A stretch of DNA of 5,124 bases from Candidatus Izemoplasma sp. Lineage in GTDB: Bacteria; Bacillota_I; Bacilli_A; Izemoplasmatales; Izemoplasmataceae. A model generated the notes under the pieces. It made no database searches and was not told the DNA's origin. It saw nothing but the letters and a program-made list of their open reading frames with translations. The translations under genes and the position numbers were made by a program. Below, one piece after another: positions 1 to 5,124 of the stretch (positions are counted from its first letter, which is position 1; each line of letters begins with the position of its first letter). The stretch is from positions 1-5,124 of the forward strand of contig JAIPGE010000104.1 in the NCBI GenBank assembly GCA_021736285.1, in the 5' to 3' direction.

Positions 1-561
1 ACTAAGATTCGTTGCCTCACTAATAGTCTCAACATCAACAAGATCGCCTTTGAATGCTTTAAGAGATTGAATGATATGGCTAAGCGTGTTTTCTTGTAAT
101 CCTTTAGGAAGTTCTGAATTGGTAGCTATGTTTAACATTTGATCGAGTTGCTTTTGTGATAATTCGTTATGGGTTTCAAACATTTTGTATTTCAATTCAC
201 ATTTTAGTACGGCTTGATTAAACCGTTCTTGGGTGAATGGTTTAACTAGATAATCAACAATACCCAAATTTAGAAATTCACTTATGGTCTTATTGTCGTT
301 AATTGCAGTAATTGGAATAACTGAAATTGTGCTTCCTTCTTCTCTTAACAATTTTAACATCTCAAGTCCACTCAGTTTTGGCATATGAACATCTAAAATA
401 ACAAGATCGATTTTACTTTCATTAAGTTTAATAAACTCAAATGCATCTAGTCCATTGTCAATAACTTTAATGATATCAAAGTTTTTTAACTCTTCTAAAT
501 AATGCTTATGAATGTGGGCAACCATTGGATCGTCTTCAACGATTAAAATGTTCATTTTCAT
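1..561 (-). CDS. CitB/DcuR-family response regulator, C-terminus cut by window edge
   Basis: This is the DNA-binding response regulator of the two-component pair with the upstream sensor kinase; it acts in the cytoplasm. The 187 codons present hold a full receiver domain (about residues 3-122): acidic pair D10-D11, phospho-acceptor D57 in LDVHMP, T85, and K107-P108. Residues about 150-187 (KGLQENTL, then SEATNLS) match the linker and first helices of the C-terminal helix-turn-helix of CitB/DcuR/MalR-type regulators. Family members are usually about 225-240 residues, so roughly 40-50, including the recognition helix, lie beyond position 1. The ATG at 561 is preferred because an AAGG motif lies 7 bases upstream and the codon overlaps the kinase stop as ATGA. 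An in-frame ATG at 555 is the alternative. By family it would activate a carboxylate transporter or metabolic gene; the target is not visible. The family call is firm and the ligand is unknown. Confidence 0.93.
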   Translation of the reverse strand, partial: MKMNILIVEDDPMVAHIHKHYLEELKNFDIIKVIDNGLDAFEFIKLNESKIDLVILDVHMPKLSGLEMLKLLREEGSTISVIPITAINDNKTISEFLNLGIVDYLVKPFTQERFNQAVLKCELKYKMFETHNELSQKQLDQMLNIATNSELPKGLQENTLSHIIQSLKAFKGDLVDVETISEATNLS

Positions 562-573
562 ATTTTCACCTTC
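558..573 (-). promoter_or_regulatory. ATGA stop/start overlap with Shine-Dalgarno site for the response regulator
   Basis: The kinase stop TGA (560-558) overlaps the regulator start ATG (561-559). A GAAGGTG ribosome binding site lies at 573-567 inside the last kinase codons, with 7 bases between AAGG and the ATG. This geometry implies translational coupling and fixed stoichiometry of the two partners. It also decides the regulator start in favour of 561 over 555. Confidence 0.8.
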
Positions 574-2132
574 ATTAACTTGATTTCGATTTTTGTTTCT
601 TCTGATGAACTTTCGATTGTTTTCTCACCATCATGAAGTCTGATGATTTCATTAACAAGTGCGAGTCCTGTTCCACGAGAATCTCCCATTTTTGTGGTTA
701 TTCCTCGTTCAAATATGTGTTCTCTTACTGTTGGATCAATCCCTCCTGCTTGATCAATAACAGCAATCATTAATTGTTCTTCGTCTTCGATGATATCAAC
801 AACAATTTTTTTATCAACTTTTTCTGATTCTGTGTAAGCGTCACAGGAATTATCAATCAAATTCCCAAGAACCAAAATAACATCATCTGATGTGATTGGC
901 GTATGTTCTTTATCTAAGAACGAATCACTTGTTAACATCAGTTGAATATTATTCTCTGTACATTGAATTTCTTTTCCAATAAATAATGCAAGTACACGAT
1001 CATCTTTAATTCGGGATGAGTAATAATCACTAGCCAAATTTGTTTTATAAACATTTTCTGTGATATAATTTTCTGCTTTTTCATGGTCGCCCATTTTAAT
1101 CAATCCTAATATAACATGAAGTTTGTTCTGAAATTCATGTTTTTGGCTTCTTAAGGCACTTGCAATTTGCCGATATCCTTTAATTTGATTAATTAATGTA
1201 TCGACTTCTAAATATGATCTAAAGATAACCGTTGCCCCAATAACATTAGAACCTTGATATAGTGTATAAACATTCATAATTAATTTATGTTGTTTTATTT
1301 TTATATACTCATCTTCAACATGTGATCGATTTTGAATAATATCTTTCAAAGCGACATAAGGAAATACACCTTTAATATCTTTGCCAATATCTTCTTTAGT
1401 AAGGCCAAACATATGCATTCCCATTGGATTGATGGTTGTAATTTTATAATTAATATCAACTGTGATAACAGCTTGTTCCAATTGATCAATAAGGGATTTA
1501 TTTTCAGAATACAACAATGCAATTTCATTCGGTTGATAGCCCAATAATCGGTGTTGATATTTTTTAGAAAAATACCATAACCCCCCCCAACTTGACAAGA
1601 TACCAACAAAGAAAATAACAACAATACGCTCGATCTGATGAATTTTTTGATCCCAAAGGTCATCGGCACTTACGCCAATACTCATGATTCCAATAATCGA
1701 TTGGCCATTATAAATTGGGACAAATGATTGAAGGTCTTCCTTACTAAATAAAGAACTCTCGCATAAAATTTCTTCACCTTCGAAAACAGCCCTTGCTTCG
1801 ATGCACTCAAGCGATTCACCGATTTGTGAAGAATCAGAATGGCCAACAATTTGTTCATTGGTATTATAAATAACAAAATATGATAACTGATTTGATACTT
1901 GAAACAGTGGATATAAGTATTGTTCTAAATCCATCTCGTTTTGTAATAGTCCCCGAATGACTTCTTCATCCTTGGCGTATATCTTAGCAACTGTTTCAAC
2001 ATGCCGTTCGGTACTATCATGTACATATTGAAATTCAGTGGCGATAAAAACCGTCGCAACCAATATATATATTGTGGTTAAGATTAAACCAATAAAAATT
2101 AATAGTTTATGTGACTGAGTAATTTTCATCAT
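558..2132 (-). CDS. CitA/DcuS-family membrane sensor histidine kinase
   Basis: This kinase senses an extracellular small molecule and phosphorylates the adjacent response regulator. Numbered from the ATG at 2132 (524 residues, normal for the family): a short cytoplasmic N-terminus; TM1 at about 10-33; an extracellular Cache/PAS-like sensor at about 36-165; TM2 at about 170-188; a cytoplasmic PAS domain at about 210-306; the phospho-acceptor H332 in SQKHEFQNKLH, the hallmark of the CitA/DcuS group; then an ATPase domain with N box NLIDNSCDA (N428), G1 box DQAGGID (D460), F box IFERGITTK and G2 box GTGLAL. All catalytic motifs are intact. The sensor departs from DcuS: its two ligand arginines are replaced by I95 and Q135, while H98 and F137 remain. 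The start is uncertain: GTG 2138, ATG 2132 and ATG 2129 are all in frame; AGGTGA at 2140-2135 favours one of the ATGs. An 8-G run encodes W-G-G near the end of TM2. Confidence 0.94.
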   Translation of the reverse strand: MMKITQSHKLLIFIGLILTTIYILVATVFIATEFQYVHDSTERHVETVAKIYAKDEEVIRGLLQNEMDLEQYLYPLFQVSNQLSYFVIYNTNEQIVGHSDSSQIGESLECIEARAVFEGEEILCESSLFSKEDLQSFVPIYNGQSIIGIMSIGVSADDLWDQKIHQIERIVVIFFVGILSSWGGLWYFSKKYQHRLLGYQPNEIALLYSENKSLIDQLEQAVITVDINYKITTINPMGMHMFGLTKEDIGKDIKGVFPYVALKDIIQNRSHVEDEYIKIKQHKLIMNVYTLYQGSNVIGATVIFRSYLEVDTLINQIKGYRQIASALRSQKHEFQNKLHVILGLIKMGDHEKAENYITENVYKTNLASDYYSSRIKDDRVLALFIGKEIQCTENNIQLMLTSDSFLDKEHTPITSDDVILVLGNLIDNSCDAYTESEKVDKKIVVDIIEDEEQLMIAVIDQAGGIDPTVREHIFERGITTKMGDSRGTGLALVNEIIRLHDGEKTIESSSEETKIEIKLMKVKI

Positions 2133-2154
2133 ATTCACCTGACTCTCTAATACA

Positions 2155-2183
2155 ATTTTAATCTTTCATCTACTGAAAAGCAA
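2155..2183 (-). promoter_or_regulatory. Probable promoter of the sensor kinase-regulator operon
   Basis: On the minus strand a TTGCTT -35 element (2183-2178) and a TAAAAT -10 element (2160-2155; 5 of 6 consensus) are separated by exactly 17 bases. Transcription would start near 2148 and give a leader of only about 15 bases, carrying the AGGTGA ribosome binding site at 2140-2135. The promoter sits just after the terminator at 2190-2219, where a new transcription unit should begin. The -35 matches consensus only in its first three bases. Confidence 0.5.
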
Positions 2184-2189
2184 GGATAC

Positions 2190-2219
2190 AAAAAAAATAA
2201 CAGGATTCTCCTGTTATTT
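2190..2219 (-). terminator. Intrinsic (Rho-independent) terminator
   Basis: An 11-bp perfect inverted repeat (arms 2195-2205 and 2209-2219) with a 3-base loop is followed on the minus strand by an unbroken run of eight T, the first three being in the stem. On the plus strand the hairpin is not followed by a T run, so it acts only on leftward transcription. It would end transcripts from the XRE-TPR gene, whose stop is 166 bases upstream, and insulate the two-component operon. Because it is so far from that stop, it may instead terminate a separate short RNA. Confidence 0.85.
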
Positions 2220-2297
2220 CCTTTAGATTAGTTGGGTCCTAACCCTAAAATTTAACTTTCCTCTGTTTCCCATCTCTAATCCGCCCTTATATTACAC
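2190..2297 (-). ncRNA. Candidate small structured RNA between the XRE-TPR gene and the terminator
   Basis: The 253-base gap between the two genes splits into an AT-rich half (about 2290-2385) and a more GC-containing half (about 2220-2290) that ends in the terminator. The second half can fold: CTAATC at 2276-2281 pairs with GATTAG at 2226-2231, enclosing a GGGT/ACCC hairpin (2234-2237 with 2242-2245). With a promoter-like pair at 2304-2332 this would make a transcript of about 108 bases. It matches no riboswitch or RNA family I can recognise. It could equally be the 3' untranslated region of the XRE-TPR mRNA. A 16-codon frame (2273-2223) runs through it but has a poor ribosome binding site. 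Confidence 0.25.
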
Positions 2298-2301
2298 GTA
2301 A
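2292..2301. repeat. Small inverted repeat TTACacGTAA
   Basis: Four-base arms TTAC and GTAA flank a 2-base centre. It overlaps the predicted start of the intergenic transcript. It shares the ACGTAAAT core with the palindrome at 2342-2351, whose centre is 50 bases away. It may be an operator half of a pair, or chance in AT-rich DNA. Confidence 0.25.
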
Positions 2302-2303
2302 AT

Positions 2304-2332
2304 ATAATACTAAAAAATTATAAATAACACAA
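2304..2332 (-). promoter_or_regulatory. Possible promoter for the intergenic RNA
   Basis: On the minus strand TTGTGT (2332-2327) and TATTAT (2309-2304; 5 of 6 consensus -10) are 17 bases apart. Initiation is predicted near 2297. The region is very AT-rich, so chance matches are likely. The support is the exact spacing and the terminator about 100 bases further on. Confidence 0.3.
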
Positions 2333-2341
2333 GATATAAAC

Positions 2342-2351
2342 GTAAATTTAC
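2342..2351. repeat. Perfect 10-bp palindrome GTAAATTTAC
   Basis: A gap-free dyad lies about 10 bases upstream of the possible -35 at 2332-2327 and about 35 bases after the XRE-TPR stop. With the related sequence at 2292-2301 it brackets the predicted promoter, which is a common arrangement for operators. No protein can be assigned to it from sequence alone; the XRE-TPR regulator is the nearest candidate. Confidence 0.3.
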
Positions 2352-2385
2352 ACTATACCACATATTTAATATAAAGTTTAATTAT

Positions 2386-3663
2386 TTAATTATCGGAAAG
2401 ATAATCAACACCATAACGTCGGACTTTATAAGCTTGTTCACAATATTCAAAAGCACGCTTATACTGGCGCTTTTGGTGATAATATTCCATCAATAATTCA
2501 CTAGCAACTTCAATTGTTTCTTGTTGTTCACCACGAAATGAAATATCAAGCACTTCTTCTAGTTGTTTTGCATATTCTTCACTTGTACGGTCTTCTAAAA
2601 TAAACATTTTTTTCATAATTGCAAAAATCAAACGACTTCTGTATGAAAATTGATAATCGTCCAAATGTTGTATTGTTTTGAACATATCGATGATCCGATC
2701 TTTATCCCCAAGTTTTCCATAGATATGCATCGCCGCATAATAGTAATATATTCCCTTATGAAAGACTTTTTGAATATAGTGTCGTGCCATTTCTAGATCA
2801 TTCTTACGATGATACATTTCGGCAGTAAACAAATCACATTTGTTTTGTAATAAAGCGACATCATATTGGTAAGCAAATTTTCGTACTTTATCATATAGTT
2901 CTTTTGCTTTATCAAATCGTCGTACCAAACTAAATGCTTTACCCAGACTTAATCGTACGTCCATTGCCCATTTATAATTCATGATCTTTTCAAGTTCTAA
3001 TATTGTTGCTCGACCTGTTTCAATTGCGTCCATAAACATATACCTATGTACATATGCATACGTTATGATTGCATTAATATATGGTTCAAGATGATGATCA
3101 CCTAGTTTTCTAGCTTGCAAAAGATACTCAGTTGCTTTGTTAAATCGTCGTGTATTGCTAAAATTGACACCTTTGATAAATAACCACATTTGCTTTTGTT
3201 CGTTGGTTAGATACTCAAATACAGATTCCAATGTAGCCAATTGCGCATCATAATTAATCGTTTTATCAAATGGCAAAACCAAATATAAATACTTCACTAA
3301 TGTATACTCGATGAGTAATGGTGAGTTTTGATATTCATTCTCATGCTTGAAAATGGCTTCAGCAATACCTTTAGCTTCTTCAAATTCATAATTAAAAAGA
3401 TGTCTTTTTAATTTTTTTGACAAATTATTAAAATCGTTCTTTAAAACATCACTATCGTAAAAATCAATATCAAGCACATTAAACAAATCAATTAAGGTAT
3501 CTTTATTAGGGACAACTTTACCTGTTTCTATAGTAGATATCAGTGTATGTGACATATTTGATAATTTAGCTAATTGCCGTAATGATAGCCCTTTTTGATT
3601 GCGATTATAGCGAATGAGCACCCCTAACAACTTCAAACCATTGTTTGTTGTATTTTGCAACAT
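2386..3663 (-). CDS. XRE-family HTH transcriptional regulator with TPR-like C-terminal domain (RRNPP-like)
   Basis: A soluble DNA-binding regulator of 425 residues. An XRE/Cro-type helix-turn-helix occupies about residues 11-68, with GLSLRQLAKLSNMSHTLIST followed by IETGKVVPNKDTL, the usual layout of the recognition helix and the turn after it. The rest is alpha-helical with degenerate TPR-like hairpins, seen at about 166-190 (FNKATEYLLQA), 237-265 (FDKAKELYDKV), 276-303 (LEMARHYIQKV) and 388-413 (YKRAFEYCEQA). This plan and length match the Rgg/PlcR/PrgX group, whose TPR domain binds a short signalling peptide, but such proteins can also have other ligands. No signal peptide or membrane segment is seen. 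The ATG at 3663 is chosen because GAGGTGAT (3672-3665) lies just upstream; GTG at 3669 falls inside that site and is unlikely. The gene follows the amidohydrolase by 62 bases. Its targets are unknown. Confidence 0.88.
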   Translation of the reverse strand: MLQNTTNNGLKLLGVLIRYNRNQKGLSLRQLAKLSNMSHTLISTIETGKVVPNKDTLIDLFNVLDIDFYDSDVLKNDFNNLSKKLKRHLFNYEFEEAKGIAEAIFKHENEYQNSPLLIEYTLVKYLYLVLPFDKTINYDAQLATLESVFEYLTNEQKQMWLFIKGVNFSNTRRFNKATEYLLQARKLGDHHLEPYINAIITYAYVHRYMFMDAIETGRATILELEKIMNYKWAMDVRLSLGKAFSLVRRFDKAKELYDKVRKFAYQYDVALLQNKCDLFTAEMYHRKNDLEMARHYIQKVFHKGIYYYYAAMHIYGKLGDKDRIIDMFKTIQHLDDYQFSYRSRLIFAIMKKMFILEDRTSEEYAKQLEEVLDISFRGEQQETIEVASELLMEYYHQKRQYKRAFEYCEQAYKVRRYGVDYLSDN

Positions 3664-3664
3664 T

Positions 3665-3687
3665 ATCACCTCGTTTACAGTATACCA
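3665..3687 (-). promoter_or_regulatory. Extended -10 promoter and ribosome binding site of the XRE-TPR gene
   Basis: On the minus strand TGGTATACT (3687-3679) is an extended -10 element (TGn plus TATACT). The -35 position (CTGTTA, 3707-3702) is poor, as is common for extended -10 promoters. Predicted initiation near 3672 would leave almost no leader beyond the GAGGTGAT ribosome binding site at 3672-3665, so the true start may lie a little upstream. It gives the regulator a source of expression separate from the amidohydrolase. Confidence 0.5.
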
Positions 3688-3699
3688 TACTTTTTATTA

Positions 3700-3712
3700 A
3701 ATAACAGTTATT
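3700..3712. repeat. 13-bp dyad AATAACaGTTATT in the XRE-TPR promoter
   Basis: Six-base perfect arms sit around one central base, covering the -35 region of the XRE-TPR promoter. XRE-family regulators often bind short dyads and control their own promoter, so this is a reasonable autoregulatory operator candidate. It has only two G/C bases and no adjoining long T tract in a useful position, so it is a weak terminator candidate for the amidohydrolase. Confidence 0.35.
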
Positions 3713-3725
3713 GATTTTATGTAAA

Positions 3726-4892
3726 TTATTTTAAAGTATGTACTACCTCACCATTGATAATGACAGTTTGTGCTCTAGTCATAATATCAAATAGTGGCCC
3801 ATTCCATATAACGATATCTGCATCTTTCCCTTTTTCGAGCGATCCAACTCTATCTTCAATACCATTTACTTTTGCAGAAGTGATGGTAAGAGATTTTAGT
3901 GCCTCATCTTCTGAAAAGCCTTCTTTTATAAATAAGGCAGCTTGAACTAACATTGTATCAAGTGTAATCACAGGATGGTCTGTCATGATTGCAAATTGAA
4001 TATTATGATCTTCTAAAACTTTTGCAGATTTGAAAGATTTATTAACAAGTTCATATTTTGAAGCCATTCCCAGTGTTGGACCAATGATAAGTGGCACACC
4101 TGATTGTTTGACTTGTTTTGGAATTAAGTGGGCTTCTGTCGCATGATCAATCGTTGCGTTTAAATCAAATTCCTTGATAATACGGATTGCGGTCATAATA
4201 TCATCTGCACGATGCGCATGAATTTTAACTAACATCCCATCAAAGACACGCATTAAAGAATGTAGTTTCATATCAAATCCTGGTTTAGATGCATCTTCTT
4301 CGCCTGCTTCATATGCTTTGATTTTATCGTAATATTCTTTTGCCTTGAATAGCCATTCACGCATTAAAGCAGCACTTGCCATTCGTGTTGCTGGATTTTT
4401 TTTATCGCTACCATAAACCCGTTTTGGGTTTTCTCCTAATGCCATTTTCATACATGTCTCTTCTTTGATAATCATATCATCAACAGTTTCACCATATGTT
4501 TTCATTGCCGTAAATGTACCACCAATAATGTTGGCACTTCCTGGTCCTGTATTGACAGTTGTAACGCCTGCTTTTACGGTATAATCAAAAGCCATATCTT
4601 TTACATAGACACTATCAATCCCGCGCAATTCTGGATAAATTGGTCCACTAATTTCATTGGTGTCGTTTCCTTCAAAACGAATTCCTTCTTCCATAATTCC
4701 AATATGACAATGTGGATCAACTAATCCGGGGGTAACAAGTTTCCCCTCAGCATCAATGACATCAGCATCTTTATAAGTGCTTACGTCAAATTGACCAACT
4801 TGTTTAATTTTTCCATCTTCAACCAATATACTGCCATTATGAATGTCGTTACCACTCATTGTTTTGATATGAGCGTTTGTAATAATTAGCAT
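3726..4892 (-). CDS. Metal-dependent amidohydrolase, imidazolonepropionase-related (COG1228-like)
   Basis: A 388-residue cytoplasmic hydrolase of the amidohydrolase superfamily. A small N-terminal beta domain (about 1-52, NAHIKTM and DGKIKQVG) leads into the TIM barrel at LVTPGLVDPHCHIG, where H61 and H63 form the HxH metal site. Further likely ligands are H225 or H227 in KIHAHRADD, H250 in TIDHATEAH and D305 in TDHPV. The protein closes with the usual KGKDADIVIW segment and a beta strand (TVIINGEVVHTLK) returning to the small domain. No signal peptide is seen. The family cleaves C-N bonds in cyclic amides, ureas or related compounds; the substrate cannot be read from sequence. No other histidine-degradation (hut) genes are present, so naming it hutI is not justified. 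The start ATG has GGAG 7 bases upstream. It is complete, and its end is followed after 62 bases by the XRE-TPR gene. Confidence 0.92.
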   Translation of the reverse strand: MLIITNAHIKTMSGNDIHNGSILVEDGKIKQVGQFDVSTYKDADVIDAEGKLVTPGLVDPHCHIGIMEEGIRFEGNDTNEISGPIYPELRGIDSVYVKDMAFDYTVKAGVTTVNTGPGSANIIGGTFTAMKTYGETVDDMIIKEETCMKMALGENPKRVYGSDKKNPATRMASAALMREWLFKAKEYYDKIKAYEAGEEDASKPGFDMKLHSLMRVFDGMLVKIHAHRADDIMTAIRIIKEFDLNATIDHATEAHLIPKQVKQSGVPLIIGPTLGMASKYELVNKSFKSAKVLEDHNIQFAIMTDHPVITLDTMLVQAALFIKEGFSEDEALKSLTITSAKVNGIEDRVGSLEKGKDADIVIWNGPLFDIMTRAQTVIINGEVVHTLK

Positions 4893-4924
4893 AGTTTCTC
4901 TCCTTTTTTTAGTTATCTATTTTT

Positions 4925-4953
4925 ATTATACATTCTTTTTAACAGAACGTACA
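4925..4953 (-). promoter_or_regulatory. Promoter of the amidohydrolase gene
   Basis: A perfect TATAAT -10 (4930-4925) on the minus strand has a TGTACG element 17 bases upstream (4953-4948; 3 of 6 matches to TTGACA). Initiation is expected near 4918, giving a leader of about 25 bases that contains the GGAG ribosome binding site before the ATG at 4892. The -10 is convincing and the -35 is weak. Confidence 0.55.
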
Positions 4954-4982
4954 CCCAAATTTCATAAATGACCGATATTATC

Positions 4983-5011
4983 TATACTTTTAAATCAAAT
5001 TACGGTATAAT
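4983..5011 (+). promoter_or_regulatory. Promoter of the guanylate-kinase-like gene
   Basis: On the plus strand a perfect TATAAT -10 (5006-5011) is preceded, after 17 bases, by TATACT (4983-4988; 3 of 6 matches). Initiation near 5018 gives a short leader carrying GAGGTGAT at 5026-5033, an eight-base match to the 16S rRNA tail, before the ATG at 5037. This promoter is divergent from the amidohydrolase promoter, and their -35 elements are about 30 bases apart. Confidence 0.55.
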
Positions 5012-5036
5012 GTGATTATATATTTGAGGTGATTGT

Positions 5037-5124
5037 ATGTTGATTCTCATTGGGGCGAGTGCAAGCGGTAAAAGTAACATCGCCAAGTTACTGATACAAG
5101 ATTACCATTTTGAAAAAGTCGTCA
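5037..5124 (+). CDS. Guanylate-kinase-like P-loop nucleoside monophosphate kinase, N-terminal fragment
   Basis: Only the first 29 codons plus one base are in the window. The protein begins with a hydrophobic beta strand (MLILI) leading straight into a Walker A loop GASASGKS (residues 6-13), then a helix (NIAKLLI) and DYHFEKVV. This pattern matches the start of short guanylate-kinase-like proteins of low-GC Gram-positive bacteria. The loop differs from the usual GPSGAGKS of housekeeping Gmk, so it may be a paralogue rather than the essential enzyme. The start is well supported by GAGGTGAT 3 bases upstream. Other P-loop kinases (for example shikimate or adenylate kinase types) cannot be excluded from so few residues. 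Confidence 0.65.
   Translation, partial: MLILIGASASGKSNIAKLLIQDYHFEKVV

Noticed and set aside
1332..1547. 71-codon plus-strand frame
   Set aside because: It is antisense to the PAS domain of the kinase and has no ribosome binding site or recognisable protein features.
1346..1669. 107-codon minus-strand frame with a hydrophobic start
   Set aside because: It lies entirely inside the sensor kinase in another frame, has no ribosome binding site, and shows no domain. It would only be entered if the G tract at 1581-1588 slipped.
1682..1876. 64-codon minus-strand frame
   Set aside because: It is an alternate-frame shadow of the sensor domain coding sequence, with no translation signals.
2220..2297. 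Known riboswitch (preQ1, fluoride, ZTP, guanidine, c-di-GMP, purine) upstream of the kinase
   Set aside because: The conserved cores of these classes, as I know them, are not present. Only generic short stems are seen.
3690..3725. Intrinsic terminator after the amidohydrolase
   Set aside because: The only dyad (3700-3712) has almost no G/C pairs and a one-base centre, and is not followed by a proper T run, so it is unlikely to stop transcription.
3754..3945. 63-codon plus-strand frame
   Set aside because: It is antisense to the C-terminal part of the amidohydrolase and has no supporting signals.
3726..4892. Naming the amidohydrolase hutI (imidazolonepropionase)
   Set aside because: There is family-level similarity only. 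No hutH, hutU or hutG genes are nearby and the substrate-specific residues cannot be assigned.

Overview
The window is AT-rich and uses strong AGGTGA-type ribosome binding sites. TGA works as a real stop, because the kinase ends in TGA inside an ATGA overlap and the long frames would not survive otherwise. This suggests a low-GC Bacillota or standard-code Mycoplasmatota relative (Acholeplasma, Izemoplasma or Erysipelotrichia-like) rather than a code-4 mycoplasma. The assignment is inferred from composition and gene style, not from a marker gene.

Layout: four genes lie on the minus strand and one starts on the plus strand at the right edge. From right to left on the minus strand: a metal-dependent amidohydrolase of the imidazolonepropionase-related type (3726-4892); an XRE helix-turn-helix regulator with a TPR-like helical C-terminus (2386-3663); a 253-base intergenic region holding a strong intrinsic terminator, a possible short structured RNA and two small palindromes; a CitA/DcuS-type membrane sensor kinase (558-2132); and its cognate CitB/DcuR-type response regulator, which runs off the left edge (1-561). 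The plus-strand gene at 5037-5124 is the first 29 codons of a guanylate-kinase-like P-loop kinase. It is transcribed divergently from the amidohydrolase.

How the genes relate: kinase and regulator overlap by 4 bases and form one two-component operon, which normally controls uptake of a small carboxylate. The transporter it would control is not in the window and may lie further left. The amidohydrolase and the XRE-TPR gene are 62 bases apart with no convincing terminator between them, so they may be co-transcribed, although the regulator also has its own extended -10 promoter. The terminator at 2190-2219 separates this pair from the two-component operon, which has a plausible promoter just after it.

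I found no mobile element, CRISPR array, tRNA or rRNA, and no clear case of a wholly new system. The most notable points are: the sensor domain lacks both arginines that bind carboxylate in DcuS-type kinases; an 8-base G tract lies in frame inside the kinase gene; the XRE-TPR regulator resembles peptide-sensing RRNPP proteins but has no convincing peptide gene beside it; and a candidate small RNA lies between 2190 and 2297.
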